A stretch of 64,000 bases of DNA from Streptomyces sp. NRRL WC-3605 (GTDB lineage Bacteria; Actinomycetota; Actinomycetes; Streptomycetales; Streptomycetaceae), in assembly GCF_001509795.1 (NCBI RefSeq), contig NZ_LLZN01000064.1, forward strand, positions 62,001-126,000. Reading direction: 5' to 3'. Positions 1 through 7,819 of the stretch are shown piece by piece. The notes under the pieces were generated by a model, which had not been told where the DNA came from, made no database searches, and saw only the letters and a list, made by a program, of their open reading frames with translations. Numbering within the stretch: the stretch's first letter is position 1; every line of letters starts with the position of its first letter. The translations under genes were made by a program, and so were the position numbers.

Positions 1-69
1 CAGCAGGTCGTCGAGCGCCGCGCACTCACGCTGCCGACCGACCAGGTCGGGAAGCGGGCTGGCGATCAT
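1..69 (-). CDS. LuxR-family (LAL-type) ATPase regulator, N-terminal fragment
   Basis: Only the first 23 codons are present; the gene runs off the left edge on the minus strand. The peptide opens with a LVGRQRECAALDDLL-like stretch, which is the usual start of large LuxR-type regulators that begin with a nucleotide-binding domain just ahead of Walker A. The ATG at 69 is the only start upstream of this stretch. The product would be a cytoplasmic transcription regulator of about 900 residues. The family call rests on one short N-terminal signature, so it is tentative. Confidence 0.5.
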   Translation of the reverse strand, partial: MIASPLPDLVGRQRECAALDDLL

Positions 70-213
70 GCGACTCGGCTCCTCGGCGTGATCCGGGGGA
101 ACAGGGCTCCCACAGCGGTGTTCGGAAGGATCCCGGCCACGATACCCGCGAGCCCTCGCCCTCCGGGCTGACGGAGGCTGTGACTACTTCCACGCCTGAA
201 AGCACGCCGAGGC

Positions 214-240
214 TGTCACAGATCGGCGGCCTGTTCGGTC
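214..240 (+). promoter_or_regulatory. ECF41-like promoter, distal copy
   Basis: TGTCACA at 214-220, 16 nt, GGTC at 237-240. It lies 130 bp upstream of a second, better placed copy, and no gene starts between them, so the SDR gene at 455 seems to have tandem promoters. Confidence 0.6.
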
Positions 241-343
241 TGTCCCCACCCGTGGTCCTGTCCGTTCGCTGTCGCCGTCGCAGGCGCCGGGCCCGCCTGC
301 CGTACGTCGTGGTGCGGTCCGCGACGACCGGCGTGCGCCGCCC

Positions 344-370
344 TGTCACAGATGCCGGGGCCGCCTGGTC
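344..370 (+). promoter_or_regulatory. ECF41-like promoter of the SDR-CMD-MFS operon
   Basis: TGTCACA at 344-350, 16 nt, GGTC at 367-370. The oxidoreductase ATG follows 84 nt downstream. The spacing is the same as at all other sites in the window. Confidence 0.8.
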
Positions 371-454
371 AGGAGGGTACGAGCCATCGCGGCCGGTGCC
401 GTGGACCACCACGGCCGGCCCGGGCACCGTGCACCACCAGTGAAGGGAAAGTCC

Positions 455-1198
455 ATGAAGGTCGTAGTGATCGGCGGAACCGGACTCATCGGTTCCAAGG
501 TCGTGTCCAAGCTCAACGCACACGGTCACGAGGCGGTTGCGGCCTCCCCGAACACCGGAGTCGACACGGTCACCGGTGAAGGTCTGGCCGACGTCCTGAA
601 GGGCGCTTCCGTCGTCGTCGACGTCTCCAACTCCCCGTCCTTCGAGGACACCGCGGTGATGGAGTTCTTCCGCGCCTCCACCGCCAACCTGCTCGCCGCC
701 GAGGCCGCCGCCGGCGTCACGCACCACGTGGCCCTGTCCGTCGTGGGCACCGACCGCCTCCAGCAGTCCGGCTACTTCCAGGCCAAGCAGGTCCAGGAGG
801 ACATGATCCGGGACTCCGGAGTGCCGTTCTCGATCGTCCACGCCACGCAGTTCTTCGAGTTCGCCAAGACCCTCGCGGACTCGGCGACCAGCGGTGACAC
901 GGTGTCCGTCGCCCCCATCAAGATCCAGCCCATCTTCTCGGGCGACGTGGCCACGGCCGTGGGCCGCACGGCGGTCGGCACCCCGGTCGACGGAATCGTC
1001 GAGGTCGCGGGCCCCGACACCTTCACCCTGGAGGACTTCATCCGCCAGGGACTCGCGGCCCACAACGACCCCCGCACGGTCGTGACGGACCCGAACGGTC
1101 TCTACTGGGGCGCCGCCCTCGGCGAGTCCGACCTGCTGCCCGGCCCCGACGCACAGCTCGGCGAGACGCACTTCGCCGACTGGACCAGCCGGCAGTAG
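455..1198 (+). CDS. NmrA-like NAD(P)-binding oxidoreductase (atypical SDR)
   Basis: The protein has 247 aa with an N-terminal Rossmann fold; the dinucleotide motif GGTGLIG is at residues 7-13. The classical SDR Tyr-x3-Lys pair is not obvious, as in NmrA/NAD(P)H-binding proteins, so the substrate cannot be predicted. The ATG at 455 was chosen over an in-frame ATG at 401 because GAAGGGAAA lies just upstream and a paralogue at 14652 starts at the same residue. The two paralogues look roughly 70-75% identical by eye and differ by one residue in length. Two ECF41-like promoters lie upstream, and an AhpD-like decarboxylase follows 85 nt downstream. Oxidoreductase plus carboxymuconolactone decarboxylase is the classic ECF41 target set. 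Confidence 0.85.
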   Translation: MKVVVIGGTGLIGSKVVSKLNAHGHEAVAASPNTGVDTVTGEGLADVLKGASVVVDVSNSPSFEDTAVMEFFRASTANLLAAEAAAGVTHHVALSVVGTDRLQQSGYFQAKQVQEDMIRDSGVPFSIVHATQFFEFAKTLADSATSGDTVSVAPIKIQPIFSGDVATAVGRTAVGTPVDGIVEVAGPDTFTLEDFIRQGLAAHNDPRTVVTDPNGLYWGAALGESDLLPGPDAQLGETHFADWTSRQ

Positions 1199-1283
1199 CG
1201 GCGAGCACGGGGCCCAGGGCTCCGAAATCGCAGCGAATTCGCATCACTTCACCTCACTCTCACTCGACTCTCAGGATTCCGGT

Positions 1284-1754
1284 ATGGACGCGCGCATCAA
1301 CTACTTCGGCAACGCTCTCGCGGGCAAGGTCATGAAGCACCTCAACTCGGCCGGGGCCGCTGTGCACTCGGCGCTGCCCGTCGCCACCCAGGAACTGGTG
1401 AAGATCCGGGCCAGCCAGATCAACGGCTGCGGATTCTGCACCGACATGCACACCAAGGACGCCGTCGCCGCGGGTGAGGACCAGCAGCGGCTGCACCTGG
1501 TCGCCGCCTGGCGCGAGGCCACCGTCTTCACCGACGCCGAGCGCGCGGCGCTGGAGATCACCGAGCAGGGGACCCGCATCGCCGACGCGGCGGGCGGGGT
1601 GTCGGACGAGGCCTGGGCCGACGCCGCCAAGCACTACGACGAGGACCAGCTCGCGGCGCTGATCTCGTTGATCGCGATCATCAACGCCTACAACCGCATC
1701 AACGTCATCAACCAGCAGCCCGCCGGCGGCTACCAGCCGGGCATGTTCGGCTGA
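1284..1754 (+). CDS. Carboxymuconolactone decarboxylase family (AhpD-like) protein
   Basis: This is a 156-aa all-helical protein with the AhpD-type active-site signature C49-x2-C52-x3-H56 inside NGCGFCTDMH. In the family this Cys pair supports alkylhydroperoxide reduction or disulfide exchange. The motif points to a thiol peroxidase-like role rather than true decarboxylation, which is inference. It follows the SDR gene by 85 nt with no TGTCAC box of its own, so it is probably transcribed from the 214/344 promoters. The length is normal for a full AhpD-like domain. Confidence 0.85.
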   Translation: MDARINYFGNALAGKVMKHLNSAGAAVHSALPVATQELVKIRASQINGCGFCTDMHTKDAVAAGEDQQRLHLVAAWREATVFTDAERAALEITEQGTRIADAAGGVSDEAWADAAKHYDEDQLAALISLIAIINAYNRINVINQQPAGGYQPGMFG

Positions 1755-2044
1755 CCCGAACGCTCCGGCCCGCCGGCCGCCCATCGTCCGTCTCCCGCTC
1801 GCCCCGGCACAGCGAGCGGGAGACGGGCCCCCGCACACCGCGCCCACACGACGCCACCACGCGAACCGGGTCCCGCGCGAAGGCCCACCGGCGAACGACC
1901 GCACCGGGCCCGCACGACGCGCCCCCCACGCCCCCCACACCCACGCAGCGCACCCGTGCGTCCACGAGACGACCGACCCGCCGCACCCGCTGCCCGGCAC
2001 GAACGCACCGGCCGCCTCCTGGCCCCCAGTCCCAAGGAGACGAC

Positions 2045-3577
2045 ATGCCCCCCTCCCCCGCCCCCAGCGACCCGGCCTACCTGCGCATCGCCGGCGCCCG
2101 TGGCCGGTGGACGCTTCTGGCCACCGTGCTCGGCTCCAGCGTGGTGCTGCTCGGCTCGACCGTCACCACCGTCGCGCTGCCGCACATCGGCGACGACTTC
2201 GACGCCGACCTCGCGGCACTGCAGTGGACCGTCAACGCCTACATGCTGACCCTGGCGGGACTCATCCTGCTGGGCGGCTCCCTGGGCGACCGCTTCGGCC
2301 GACGCCGGATCTTCGTTCTGGGCATCAGCTGGTTCGCCGCGGCGTCGCTGCTGTGCGGACTGGCTCCCGACACGACCACGCTGATAGCCGCCCGCGCTCT
2401 CCAGGGCGTCGGCGGAGCGCTGCTCACCCCCGGCTCACTGGCCATCATCGAAGCGTCCTTCCACCCGGACGACCGGCCACGCGCCATCGGTCTGTGGTCC
2501 GGTTTCGGCGGCATCGGGGCCGCACTCGGGCCGTTCCTCGGCGGATGGCTCGTCGACGGTCCCGGCTGGCGCTGGACCTTCCTGCTGACGATCCCCCCAG
2601 CCCTGCTCTGCGTGCCCCTGGCACTGCGCCACGTCCCGGAGTCCGTCGGCAGGCCTCGGCAGCCCGCCGTCGCCACCAGCGCACACAGCCCGTCCAGGCG
2701 GGGCTTCGACCTCGCCGGTGCGGCGCTGGGCGCACTGACACTCGCCCTGGCCACCTACGCGCTGACCGAAGCCCGCGCGGGCGGTCCCGTCGCCCTTGCC
2801 GCGGCCGTCGGCAGCATCGCGGCCGGCACGGCGTTCCTGCTGGTGGAGCGGCGCGGCAGCGACCCGATGATGCCCCTGTCGATCTTCTCCTCACGAGCGT
2901 TCACGACCATCAACCTGATCACCCTGTGCGTCTACGCCGGGCTGGGCGGGTTCTTCTTCCTGACCGCCCTGCAGCTGCAGATCGTCGCCGGCTACTCGGC
3001 GCTGGCGGCGGGCGCCGCCATGTTGCCGAGCACGGTGCTGATGCTGCTGTTCTCCGCCCGCTCCGGCATGCTCGCCCAGCGCCTGGGACCGCGTGTCCCG
3101 CTCACCGTCGGGCCCGTGGTGTGCGGGGCGGGCATGCTGATGACGGCGCGGGTGGGTGCGCACGCCTCCTATGTCGCCGACGTTCTTCCCGCCCTGCTGG
3201 TGATGGGCACGGGCATGGTCGTCATGGTCGCTCCGCTGAGCGTGACCCTGCTGGCCTCGGTCGAGGCCGCCGACGCGGGTCTGGCCAGCGGGATCAACAA
3301 CGCGGCCGCGCGCGCGGCCGGGCTGGTCGCCGTGGCCGCGTTGCCGCTGCTGGTCGGCATGGGCCCGGACGCCTACCGCTCCCCCGCCTCCTTCGACGCG
3401 GCGTTCGACCGGGCCATGCCCCTGTGCGCGGGCCTGCTCGCCGTCGGCGCGGCTGTGGCCTTCGCTCTCCTGCGCGACACCGCCGGCGCCTCGCACGCAC
3501 GGCAGGGCCGGGCGCACGGCTGGCTGATGGAACCGCCGCTGGTGTCGCGCTTCGCCCATCACCGGGCTGTCGACTAG
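2045..3577 (+). CDS. MFS drug-efflux transporter, DHA2 (EmrB/QacA) family
   Basis: This is a 510-aa integral membrane protein with many hydrophobic segments, compatible with the 14-helix DHA2 family. The MFS motif A region GGSLGDRFGRRR is at residues 77-88 after the second helix. A GGAGACGAC Shine-Dalgarno region precedes the ATG. Proton-driven export of small hydrophobic compounds is the family role; the substrate is unknown. It lies 290 nt after the AhpD-like gene in the same direction. No ECF41-like box lies in that gap, so it may be read through from upstream or have its own unseen promoter. A strong hairpin follows its stop codon. Confidence 0.85.
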   Translation: MPPSPAPSDPAYLRIAGARGRWTLLATVLGSSVVLLGSTVTTVALPHIGDDFDADLAALQWTVNAYMLTLAGLILLGGSLGDRFGRRRIFVLGISWFAAASLLCGLAPDTTTLIAARALQGVGGALLTPGSLAIIEASFHPDDRPRAIGLWSGFGGIGAALGPFLGGWLVDGPGWRWTFLLTIPPALLCVPLALRHVPESVGRPRQPAVATSAHSPSRRGFDLAGAALGALTLALATYALTEARAGGPVALAAAVGSIAAGTAFLLVERRGSDPMMPLSIFSSRAFTTINLITLCVYAGLGGFFFLTALQLQIVAGYSALAAGAAMLPSTVLMLLFSARSGMLAQRLGPRVPLTVGPVVCGAGMLMTARVGAHASYVADVLPALLVMGTGMVVMVAPLSVTLLASVEAADAGLASGINNAAARAAGLVAVAALPLLVGMGPDAYRSPASFDAAFDRAMPLCAGLLAVGAAVAFALLRDTAGASHARQGRAHGWLMEPPLVSRFAHHRAVD

Positions 3578-3636
3578 GGGGTGTCTTGTCGATCAGGCCG
3601 GGTCGGGAGCCCGGCCTGATCGGCAAGATACCCCCC
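3577..3636. terminator. Long hairpin between convergent genes
   Basis: An imperfect stem of about 26 bp: the arm around 3577-3602 (GGGGGTGTCTTG..) pairs with the arm ending at 3636 (..CAAGATACCCCC) around a 6-7 nt loop. It sits between the MFS gene and the convergent phosphatase gene, so a bidirectional terminator is the simplest reading. A small mobile-element remnant is possible. Confidence 0.6.
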
Positions 3637-3746
3637 AGGGCGAGTTGCGAGATCCACCGCCGTGGCGCATGGTCCGGCCGGTTCCCGCCCCTTCCCCGGG
3701 CGGGAACCGGCTTCGTCCGTGGGTCGCCACCGCGGTCGACGGGCCA

Positions 3747-4985
3747 TCAGGCCCCGCCCTCTCCGTCGCAGGACAGATGAAGCACCGCCACGTCGTCCCG
3801 TAGCCCACCGAAGGGAGCGGCCAGCTGCGACACCCCGCGCACCAGGGCGTCGACGAACGTCTGCGCCTCCAGATGCGCGAGCCGGCCGGCCAGCCTCAGC
3901 AGGCCTTCCTCCCCGAGCCGTCCGCCGGCCGTACGCCCTTCGTAGAGGCCGTCCGTGAAGAGCACGACGCCGTCCCCGTCCGGCATCGCCATCTCGCTCT
4001 CACACCAGTCCCCTTGCCCGGGGAAGAGTCCCAGCGGGAGACCCGGCGGCGGCTCCACCCATCGGACCCCTCCCCCGTGCCGGTGCAGAAACCCCGGGTG
4101 GCCGGCGGTGACCGTCCGCAGGGTGCGGCGGCGGGGCGACAGGACCAGGGACACCGCGGTCGCGTAGGTGTCCTCCTCCGTACGTTCCTCGGTCAGGATG
4201 CGTTCGAGCAGACGGAGTTGTTCCAGCTGGCTCTGCCCGCACAGCACGGCCGTGCGCCATGCCAGGCGCAGGTGGACACCGAGGGCGGCCGCCGCGGCAC
4301 CGTGCCCGGACACATCGCCCATGACGACGTGGAGGCTGCCGTCGTCGCCGCGGACCACATCGCAGAAGTCACCGCCCAGCAACGTGTGCGCGCGACCCGG
4401 CGCGTAGTGGAAGGCGGTCGTGAAGCCGTCCGCCCTCAGCGTCAGGTGGGGCAGCAGGCCCCGTTCCAGCACGGCGTTGTCCCGGGCGATCTCCTCGCCC
4501 GCCACGGTGCGCCCCGCGGCGGCACGTTGCAGAGCGACCCAGATCTTTCGGCGGAACTCGTCGGGAGCGCCGCCGCGGTGATCGGCCCGGCCCTGCACCG
4601 AGTCGGCGACGGAGCGGAAGGCGTCGGACGCGTGGGTGCCCTCGAGTACGAGCACGGCCGCGTCCGGAGCGTGACGCCGGACCCGGGTGACGACGTCGGC
4701 CAGGGTCCGTCCGGCCGGTGCGCCGCCCACCAGAACGCACAGCGGGCCGTCACCGCCGGACGTGCCGCATCCTTCCTCGACGCTCGTGTGCCGGACCAGC
4801 GCATCGGCCAGCCGGTGCGGCAGCAGCCGCCGGACGTGGACCGCGTCCTGTTCGTCCTCGGACAGCAGCACCATTCGGAGGTCGCGGCACAAGGAGATGT
4901 CCCCACGCGGACGGGCCTCGCGAGCCCGACGTCCTCCACAGCGATCGGCGGCCGGGACGTCCGGCCGCGGTATGAGGATGCTCAT
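3747..4985 (-). CDS. PP2C-type (SpoIIE/RsbU-like) serine/threonine phosphatase
   Basis: The protein has 412 aa. The second half carries the SpoIIE phosphatase signatures LGGDFCDVV, VMGDVSGHG, LFTDGLYEGR and a terminal DDVAVL, whose aspartates bind the metal ions. The first 150 residues look like a degenerate receiver or sensor domain (LRMVLLSEDEQDAVHVRRLL). Such phosphatases dephosphorylate anti-anti-sigma factors to release sigma factors. No anti-sigma partner lies nearby. The ATG at 4985 is preferred over a GTG at 5024, which has no ribosome-binding site. An ECF41-like promoter lies 109 nt upstream. This links an ECF-controlled transcript to a partner-switching phosphatase; the link is inferred. 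Confidence 0.85.
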   Translation of the reverse strand: MSILIPRPDVPAADRCGGRRAREARPRGDISLCRDLRMVLLSEDEQDAVHVRRLLPHRLADALVRHTSVEEGCGTSGGDGPLCVLVGGAPAGRTLADVVTRVRRHAPDAAVLVLEGTHASDAFRSVADSVQGRADHRGGAPDEFRRKIWVALQRAAAGRTVAGEEIARDNAVLERGLLPHLTLRADGFTTAFHYAPGRAHTLLGGDFCDVVRGDDGSLHVVMGDVSGHGAAAAALGVHLRLAWRTAVLCGQSQLEQLRLLERILTEERTEEDTYATAVSLVLSPRRRTLRTVTAGHPGFLHRHGGGVRWVEPPPGLPLGLFPGQGDWCESEMAMPDGDGVVLFTDGLYEGRTAGGRLGEEGLLRLAGRLAHLEAQTFVDALVRGVSQLAAPFGGLRDDVAVLHLSCDGEGGA

Positions 4986-5094
4986 GAGTGGTCTTTCGTG
5001 CGCGAGAGGGGATGGCGGCTCCACGCACGAGTGTCGTGGGCCCGCGGAACGCGCACCCTTTTTCTCCTGCCTGGCCCGATCTGTTCGCCCATGA

Positions 5095-5121
5095 GACAGC
5101 GACGCACACGTATCTGTGACA
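5095..5121 (-). promoter_or_regulatory. ECF41-like promoter of the SpoIIE-type phosphatase
   Basis: On the minus strand, TGTCACA (5121-5115), 16 nt, TGTC (5098-5095). The -10 differs from GGTC at its first base, as at the yceI promoter. It is back to back with the 5188 promoter. Confidence 0.65.
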
Positions 5122-5187
5122 CGAGGAGCCCATGCGTGAGCCGTGCCACGGCAGTTGACGGGAGACAGCTGCGACGGGCCCCTTCGC

Positions 5188-5214
5188 TGTCACGAACCAG
5201 GGCGCTGTCCAGTC
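5188..5214 (+). promoter_or_regulatory. ECF41-like promoter of the 85-aa protein gene
   Basis: TGTCACG at 5188-5194, 16 nt, AGTC at 5211-5214. The ATG follows 83 nt downstream. Confidence 0.6.
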
Positions 5215-5297
5215 AATGGAGAAAGGGCGGAACTCCTCACGGAGCCCCACCCGCCATCGCCGCCGACGCTGCCGGCAGAGAACGGAGATGACACCTC

Positions 5298-5555
5298 ATG
5301 TTCAGCACACCGAAGGACTCCCGCACCTGGCTGGTCGGGCTGCCGTGCCGGTCCGACGGCTCCCGGATCGTCTGGCAGTACTACGTCGTCGGCGAGGCGC
5401 CGGACAGCGCCGAAGCCGTGTGCGCGGCGGTGCGCCGGGCCAACAGCGCCCCCGAGCGCGACGCCCGCGGCCACGTGCCCGTGGAGCCCGATCACGCCGA
5501 GGTGCAGCGCATACGACAGCACGTTCTGGGCGACTACGTCCTGGAAGCCTGCTGA
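5298..5555 (+). CDS. Small hypothetical protein, 85 aa
   Basis: I do not recognise the family. The 85-aa product has no signal peptide or membrane segment. It is soluble and acidic in its second half, with a WLVGLPCRSDGSRIVWQYYV-like beta-rich start and a helical C-terminus. GGAG lies about 10 nt before the ATG. It has its own ECF41-like promoter and is followed by a second small gene with another. Position and promoter suggest a role in the same stress regulon; nothing in the sequence says what it does. Confidence 0.65.
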   Translation: MFSTPKDSRTWLVGLPCRSDGSRIVWQYYVVGEAPDSAEAVCAAVRRANSAPERDARGHVPVEPDHAEVQRIRQHVLGDYVLEAC

Positions 5556-5634
5556 GACCCGGGGCGTGCCGGCCGCGGCCCCACCGCGTATCACGGCTCA
5601 CCACCCGCCCCGTCGCGCGGACGACGCCTCCGGC

Positions 5635-5661
5635 TGTCACGAGCGCGCCCCCTGTCCGGTC
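5635..5661 (+). promoter_or_regulatory. ECF41-like promoter of the 78-aa protein gene
   Basis: TGTCACG at 5635-5641, 16 nt, GGTC at 5658-5661. The ATG at 5704 is 42 nt downstream. Confidence 0.75.
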
Positions 5662-5703
5662 AGTAGGGGGATTGGTGTCCGACACGATCCGAGGAGGACC
5701 GGG

Positions 5704-5940
5704 ATGATGTCCCAAGGCGTTGATCTTCAGGCGGACCCCGCCACCGTCGCGGCGTCGCTCACGGCCGAGGCGACCGCTCTCGAAGGGCGGCTGCGGCAGC
5801 TCCGTGAGGCCGTGCAGGTCGTGAACGCGCGTATCGCGTCGACAGCCGAGTCCCTCCAGACCCTGCGCGGCACCGCGACGGCACACGGCGGAGATGAGCG
5901 TCGATCCGGGTCGCCGGAGGACGCCCACCCCCACCGTTGA
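5704..5940 (+). CDS. Small coiled-coil hypothetical protein, 78 aa
   Basis: The product has 78 residues. Residues 12-60 form heptad-like repeats rich in Ala, Leu and Glu (ATALEGRLRQLREAVQVVNA), which suggests a short coiled coil; the tail is charged and disordered. The Shine-Dalgarno GAGGAGGA precedes tandem ATGs at 5704 and 5707. It has its own ECF41-like promoter. The N-terminus recalls, at the level of general style only, the coiled-coil start of the protein at 37758. The function is unknown; a helical dimerising partner protein is plausible. Confidence 0.65.
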   Translation: MMSQGVDLQADPATVAASLTAEATALEGRLRQLREAVQVVNARIASTAESLQTLRGTATAHGGDERRSGSPEDAHPHR

Positions 5941-5955
5941 GACCGCACGAGCCTC

Positions 5956-6774
5956 TCAGCCCCGCGCCGGCACCTCCTGGAGCACCCACTCGTTGCCGTC
6001 CGGGTCGCTGAACTCGGCGTAGGAGTGATAGTCACGACGCTGCGGGTCGGGTCCCTCGACCCGCTTCTCGTCGTTGCTGCGGTGGAACACACCGCTGGTG
6101 TCATGGAAGATTCCGCCGGTCACCACGCCTCTCGCCTCGAGTTCCCGGCAGGCCCGCTCGATGTCGGAGACGACGAGGTGCAGGCCCCGCACCGAGCCCG
6201 GGGCGGCCGTGGTGACTCCGGTCCCGAACAGGATCGAGCACGCGGATCCCGGTGGCGTCATGTGCACCACACGGTAGGAGGCGTCGATGGCGTGGTCGGC
6301 GTCCAGCCGGAATCCGACGGCCTCGTAGAACGACTTCGCCCGGTCGACGTCCGAGACGGGCAGAACCAGGACGGCCAACTCGAGCCGCATGGCGTCGGTG
6401 CTCTCGCCTACGGGCGGCTCGCCCGCCTCGGCCGACGCGACCTCGTCCTCGGCTCGGCCGGCGGCCCGCGCGGCGTGCTCGACCTCCTCGATCTCCACCC
6501 GGTACCGGTGGATCCCCGTGCGCGGGCCGTGGGCCACGACGGTCCAGCCGTCCAGCACACGCCACATCGCGTCGGTGCCTCGCAGGTACGTCCCGTCCGG
6601 TGCGGCGGCGGCCCGGAGTTCGGCATCCAGTGCCGCGTGCCGTTCGTGCGGCACGTGGAGTTCCAGGGCGAAGCGGCGCGGCGACCGGGCGCCGTGTGCG
6701 CCTTCCGGCGCGGGCAGTGGTACGGCGGCTGCCTCGCGGAGCCCGCCGAGCAGGGTGACATGCAGTGTCGTCAC
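5956..6774 (-). CDS. VOC-superfamily (glyoxalase/bleomycin-resistance-like) protein
   Basis: The protein has 272 aa. The C-terminal half, from about residue 130, is a VOC metalloenzyme fold: it starts LELAVLVLPVSDVDRAKSFY, includes FRLDADHA and ends with FSDPDGNEWVLQE. Such domains bind a divalent metal and act on or sequester small electrophiles or antibiotics. The first 115 residues (LELHVPHERHAALDAELRA..) are an unrecognised extension. The gene lies 163 nt downstream of the acetyltransferase gene on the same strand and has no clear promoter of its own, so it may be cotranscribed. Its stop faces the 78-aa gene across a 15-nt gap. Confidence 0.75.
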   Translation of the reverse strand: MTTLHVTLLGGLREAAAVPLPAPEGAHGARSPRRFALELHVPHERHAALDAELRAAAAPDGTYLRGTDAMWRVLDGWTVVAHGPRTGIHRYRVEIEEVEHAARAAGRAEDEVASAEAGEPPVGESTDAMRLELAVLVLPVSDVDRAKSFYEAVGFRLDADHAIDASYRVVHMTPPGSACSILFGTGVTTAAPGSVRGLHLVVSDIERACRELEARGVVTGGIFHDTSGVFHRSNDEKRVEGPDPQRRDYHSYAEFSDPDGNEWVLQEVPARG

Positions 6775-6937
6775 GAGACCGTCACCGGTTCCCTTCCGTG
6801 CCGGCCCGCGCGATCACGAGCGCTTCTCCCGAACAGCTCGGCCATCACAATCCCCTCGCAGGTAGCCGCCCGCATCGCACCGCGGGGCGACCCCCGGCCG
6901 TCGGGCGACCGTCGAAACACTATCTCATGCAATGTTG

Positions 6938-7585
6938 TCACACCTCTTGCACTGTACAGGTTCGGCACGTAGGCGACGCATCCTCGAAGGAGCGCCGGAG
7001 AACCCGCTGAACTGCGGGTTCTTGGGCCCAGAAGCGAACGGAGGACTGAGACACATGGTGTTTTCCAGCACCGCGTCGCCACCATCCTCGGCGCACCGGC
7101 GAGCAGGCGAGGGCGAGGCCGATGTCCTGCGTCCGGGCCCGGACCGTCGCCGCACCGCCCGTCTCCGCGACCCTGCGCAGCGGAACGCCGGCGTGGTGCA
7201 GCACGGCCGCCATGCGGGCGTCGTCGGGGTGGACGACGCCGTAGACCTCATGTACGCCCGACACGACGGCGAACCGCCCGAGTTCCTCCAGGAGCCGGGT
7301 GCCCAGCCCGCTGTTCTGCCAGGTGTCCTCCACCAGCAGCGCGGCCTCGGCGTCACCGTCGTCCGGCAGCAGATGTCCTATGGCGACGAGCCGTTCTCGG
7401 GGGGCCTGCACCGCCAGGTGCACGGAGCGGGGCCGGGACAGCAATGGCCCCAGGTAGGTGCCGGGGTCGCCCATGGCCCGGTGGTAGCGGTGCCACAGGG
7501 CGTCGGCGGAACACCGGCGGTGCAGAGCGGCCACACGGGGCTCGTCGCCCTGGTCGACGCGCACGATCCGCAGTCCCTGTCGCAT
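6938..7585 (-). CDS. GNAT-family N-acetyltransferase
   Basis: The 215-aa protein carries the GNAT acetyl-CoA loop Q90-N-S-G-L-G-T followed by RLLEELGRFA. Strands before it (VHLAVQ, LVAIGHLL, AALLVED) fit the GNAT core. The acceptor is unknown. The ATG at 7585 was chosen because the ECF41-like promoter at 7664-7638 would start transcription near 7630, which excludes longer versions, and because GAGGGAGAAG lies just upstream. The last 50 residues (from RRGWWRRG) are low in recognisable GNAT features and Arg-rich. It is divergent from the adenylating-enzyme operon; both have matching promoters about 40 bp apart. Confidence 0.75.
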   Translation of the reverse strand: MRQGLRIVRVDQGDEPRVAALHRRCSADALWHRYHRAMGDPGTYLGPLLSRPRSVHLAVQAPRERLVAIGHLLPDDGDAEAALLVEDTWQNSGLGTRLLEELGRFAVVSGVHEVYGVVHPDDARMAAVLHHAGVPLRRVAETGGAATVRARTQDIGLALACSPVRRGWWRRGAGKHHVSQSSVRFWAQEPAVQRVLRRSFEDASPTCRTCTVQEV

Positions 7586-7637
7586 GACTTCTCCCTCGGC
7601 CTCGGCACACCGCCGGTCGGCTGCGGCCCAGTCATCA

Positions 7638-7664
7638 GACCGGACGACGGGTGTGGTTGTGACG
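7638..7664 (-). promoter_or_regulatory. ECF41-like promoter of the GNAT gene
   Basis: On the minus strand, CGTCACA (7664-7658), 16 nt, GGTC (7641-7638). The ATG is 52 nt downstream. The first base differs from TGTCACA, as at three other sites. Confidence 0.7.
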
Positions 7665-7701
7665 GTGTGCCGGCGGCGCGGGCGCAGCCGCGTTTCCTGG
7701 C

Positions 7702-7728
7702 TGTCACAGACGTCCGCACCCCTCGGTC
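7702..7728 (+). promoter_or_regulatory. ECF41-like promoter of the EhpF/EhpG-like operon
   Basis: TGTCACA at 7702-7708, 16 nt, GGTC at 7725-7728. The ATG at 7820 is 91 nt downstream. Divergent from the GNAT promoter. Confidence 0.8.
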
Positions 7729-7819
7729 TTCTCTGCGGGAGCGGGACGGGCCCGCGGGACCGCCCGGGACGCGCGGCTCTCACGCGTCCGACCTCAGCGA
7801 CATCGAGAAAGGCACGTCC

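Noticed and set aside
3577..3636. Small mobile element (MITE-like) inverted repeat
   Set aside because: Only one copy, no target duplication seen, and its position between convergent genes fits a terminator.
6923..6931. TCTCATGCA shared with 22541-22549
   Set aside because: Nine matching bases in 64 kb can occur by chance, and the surroundings do not align.
6936..6962. TGTCACA followed after 16 nt by GGTT
   Set aside because: The -10 fails at the last base, and the next plus-strand gene starts more than 850 nt away. Not counted as a promoter.
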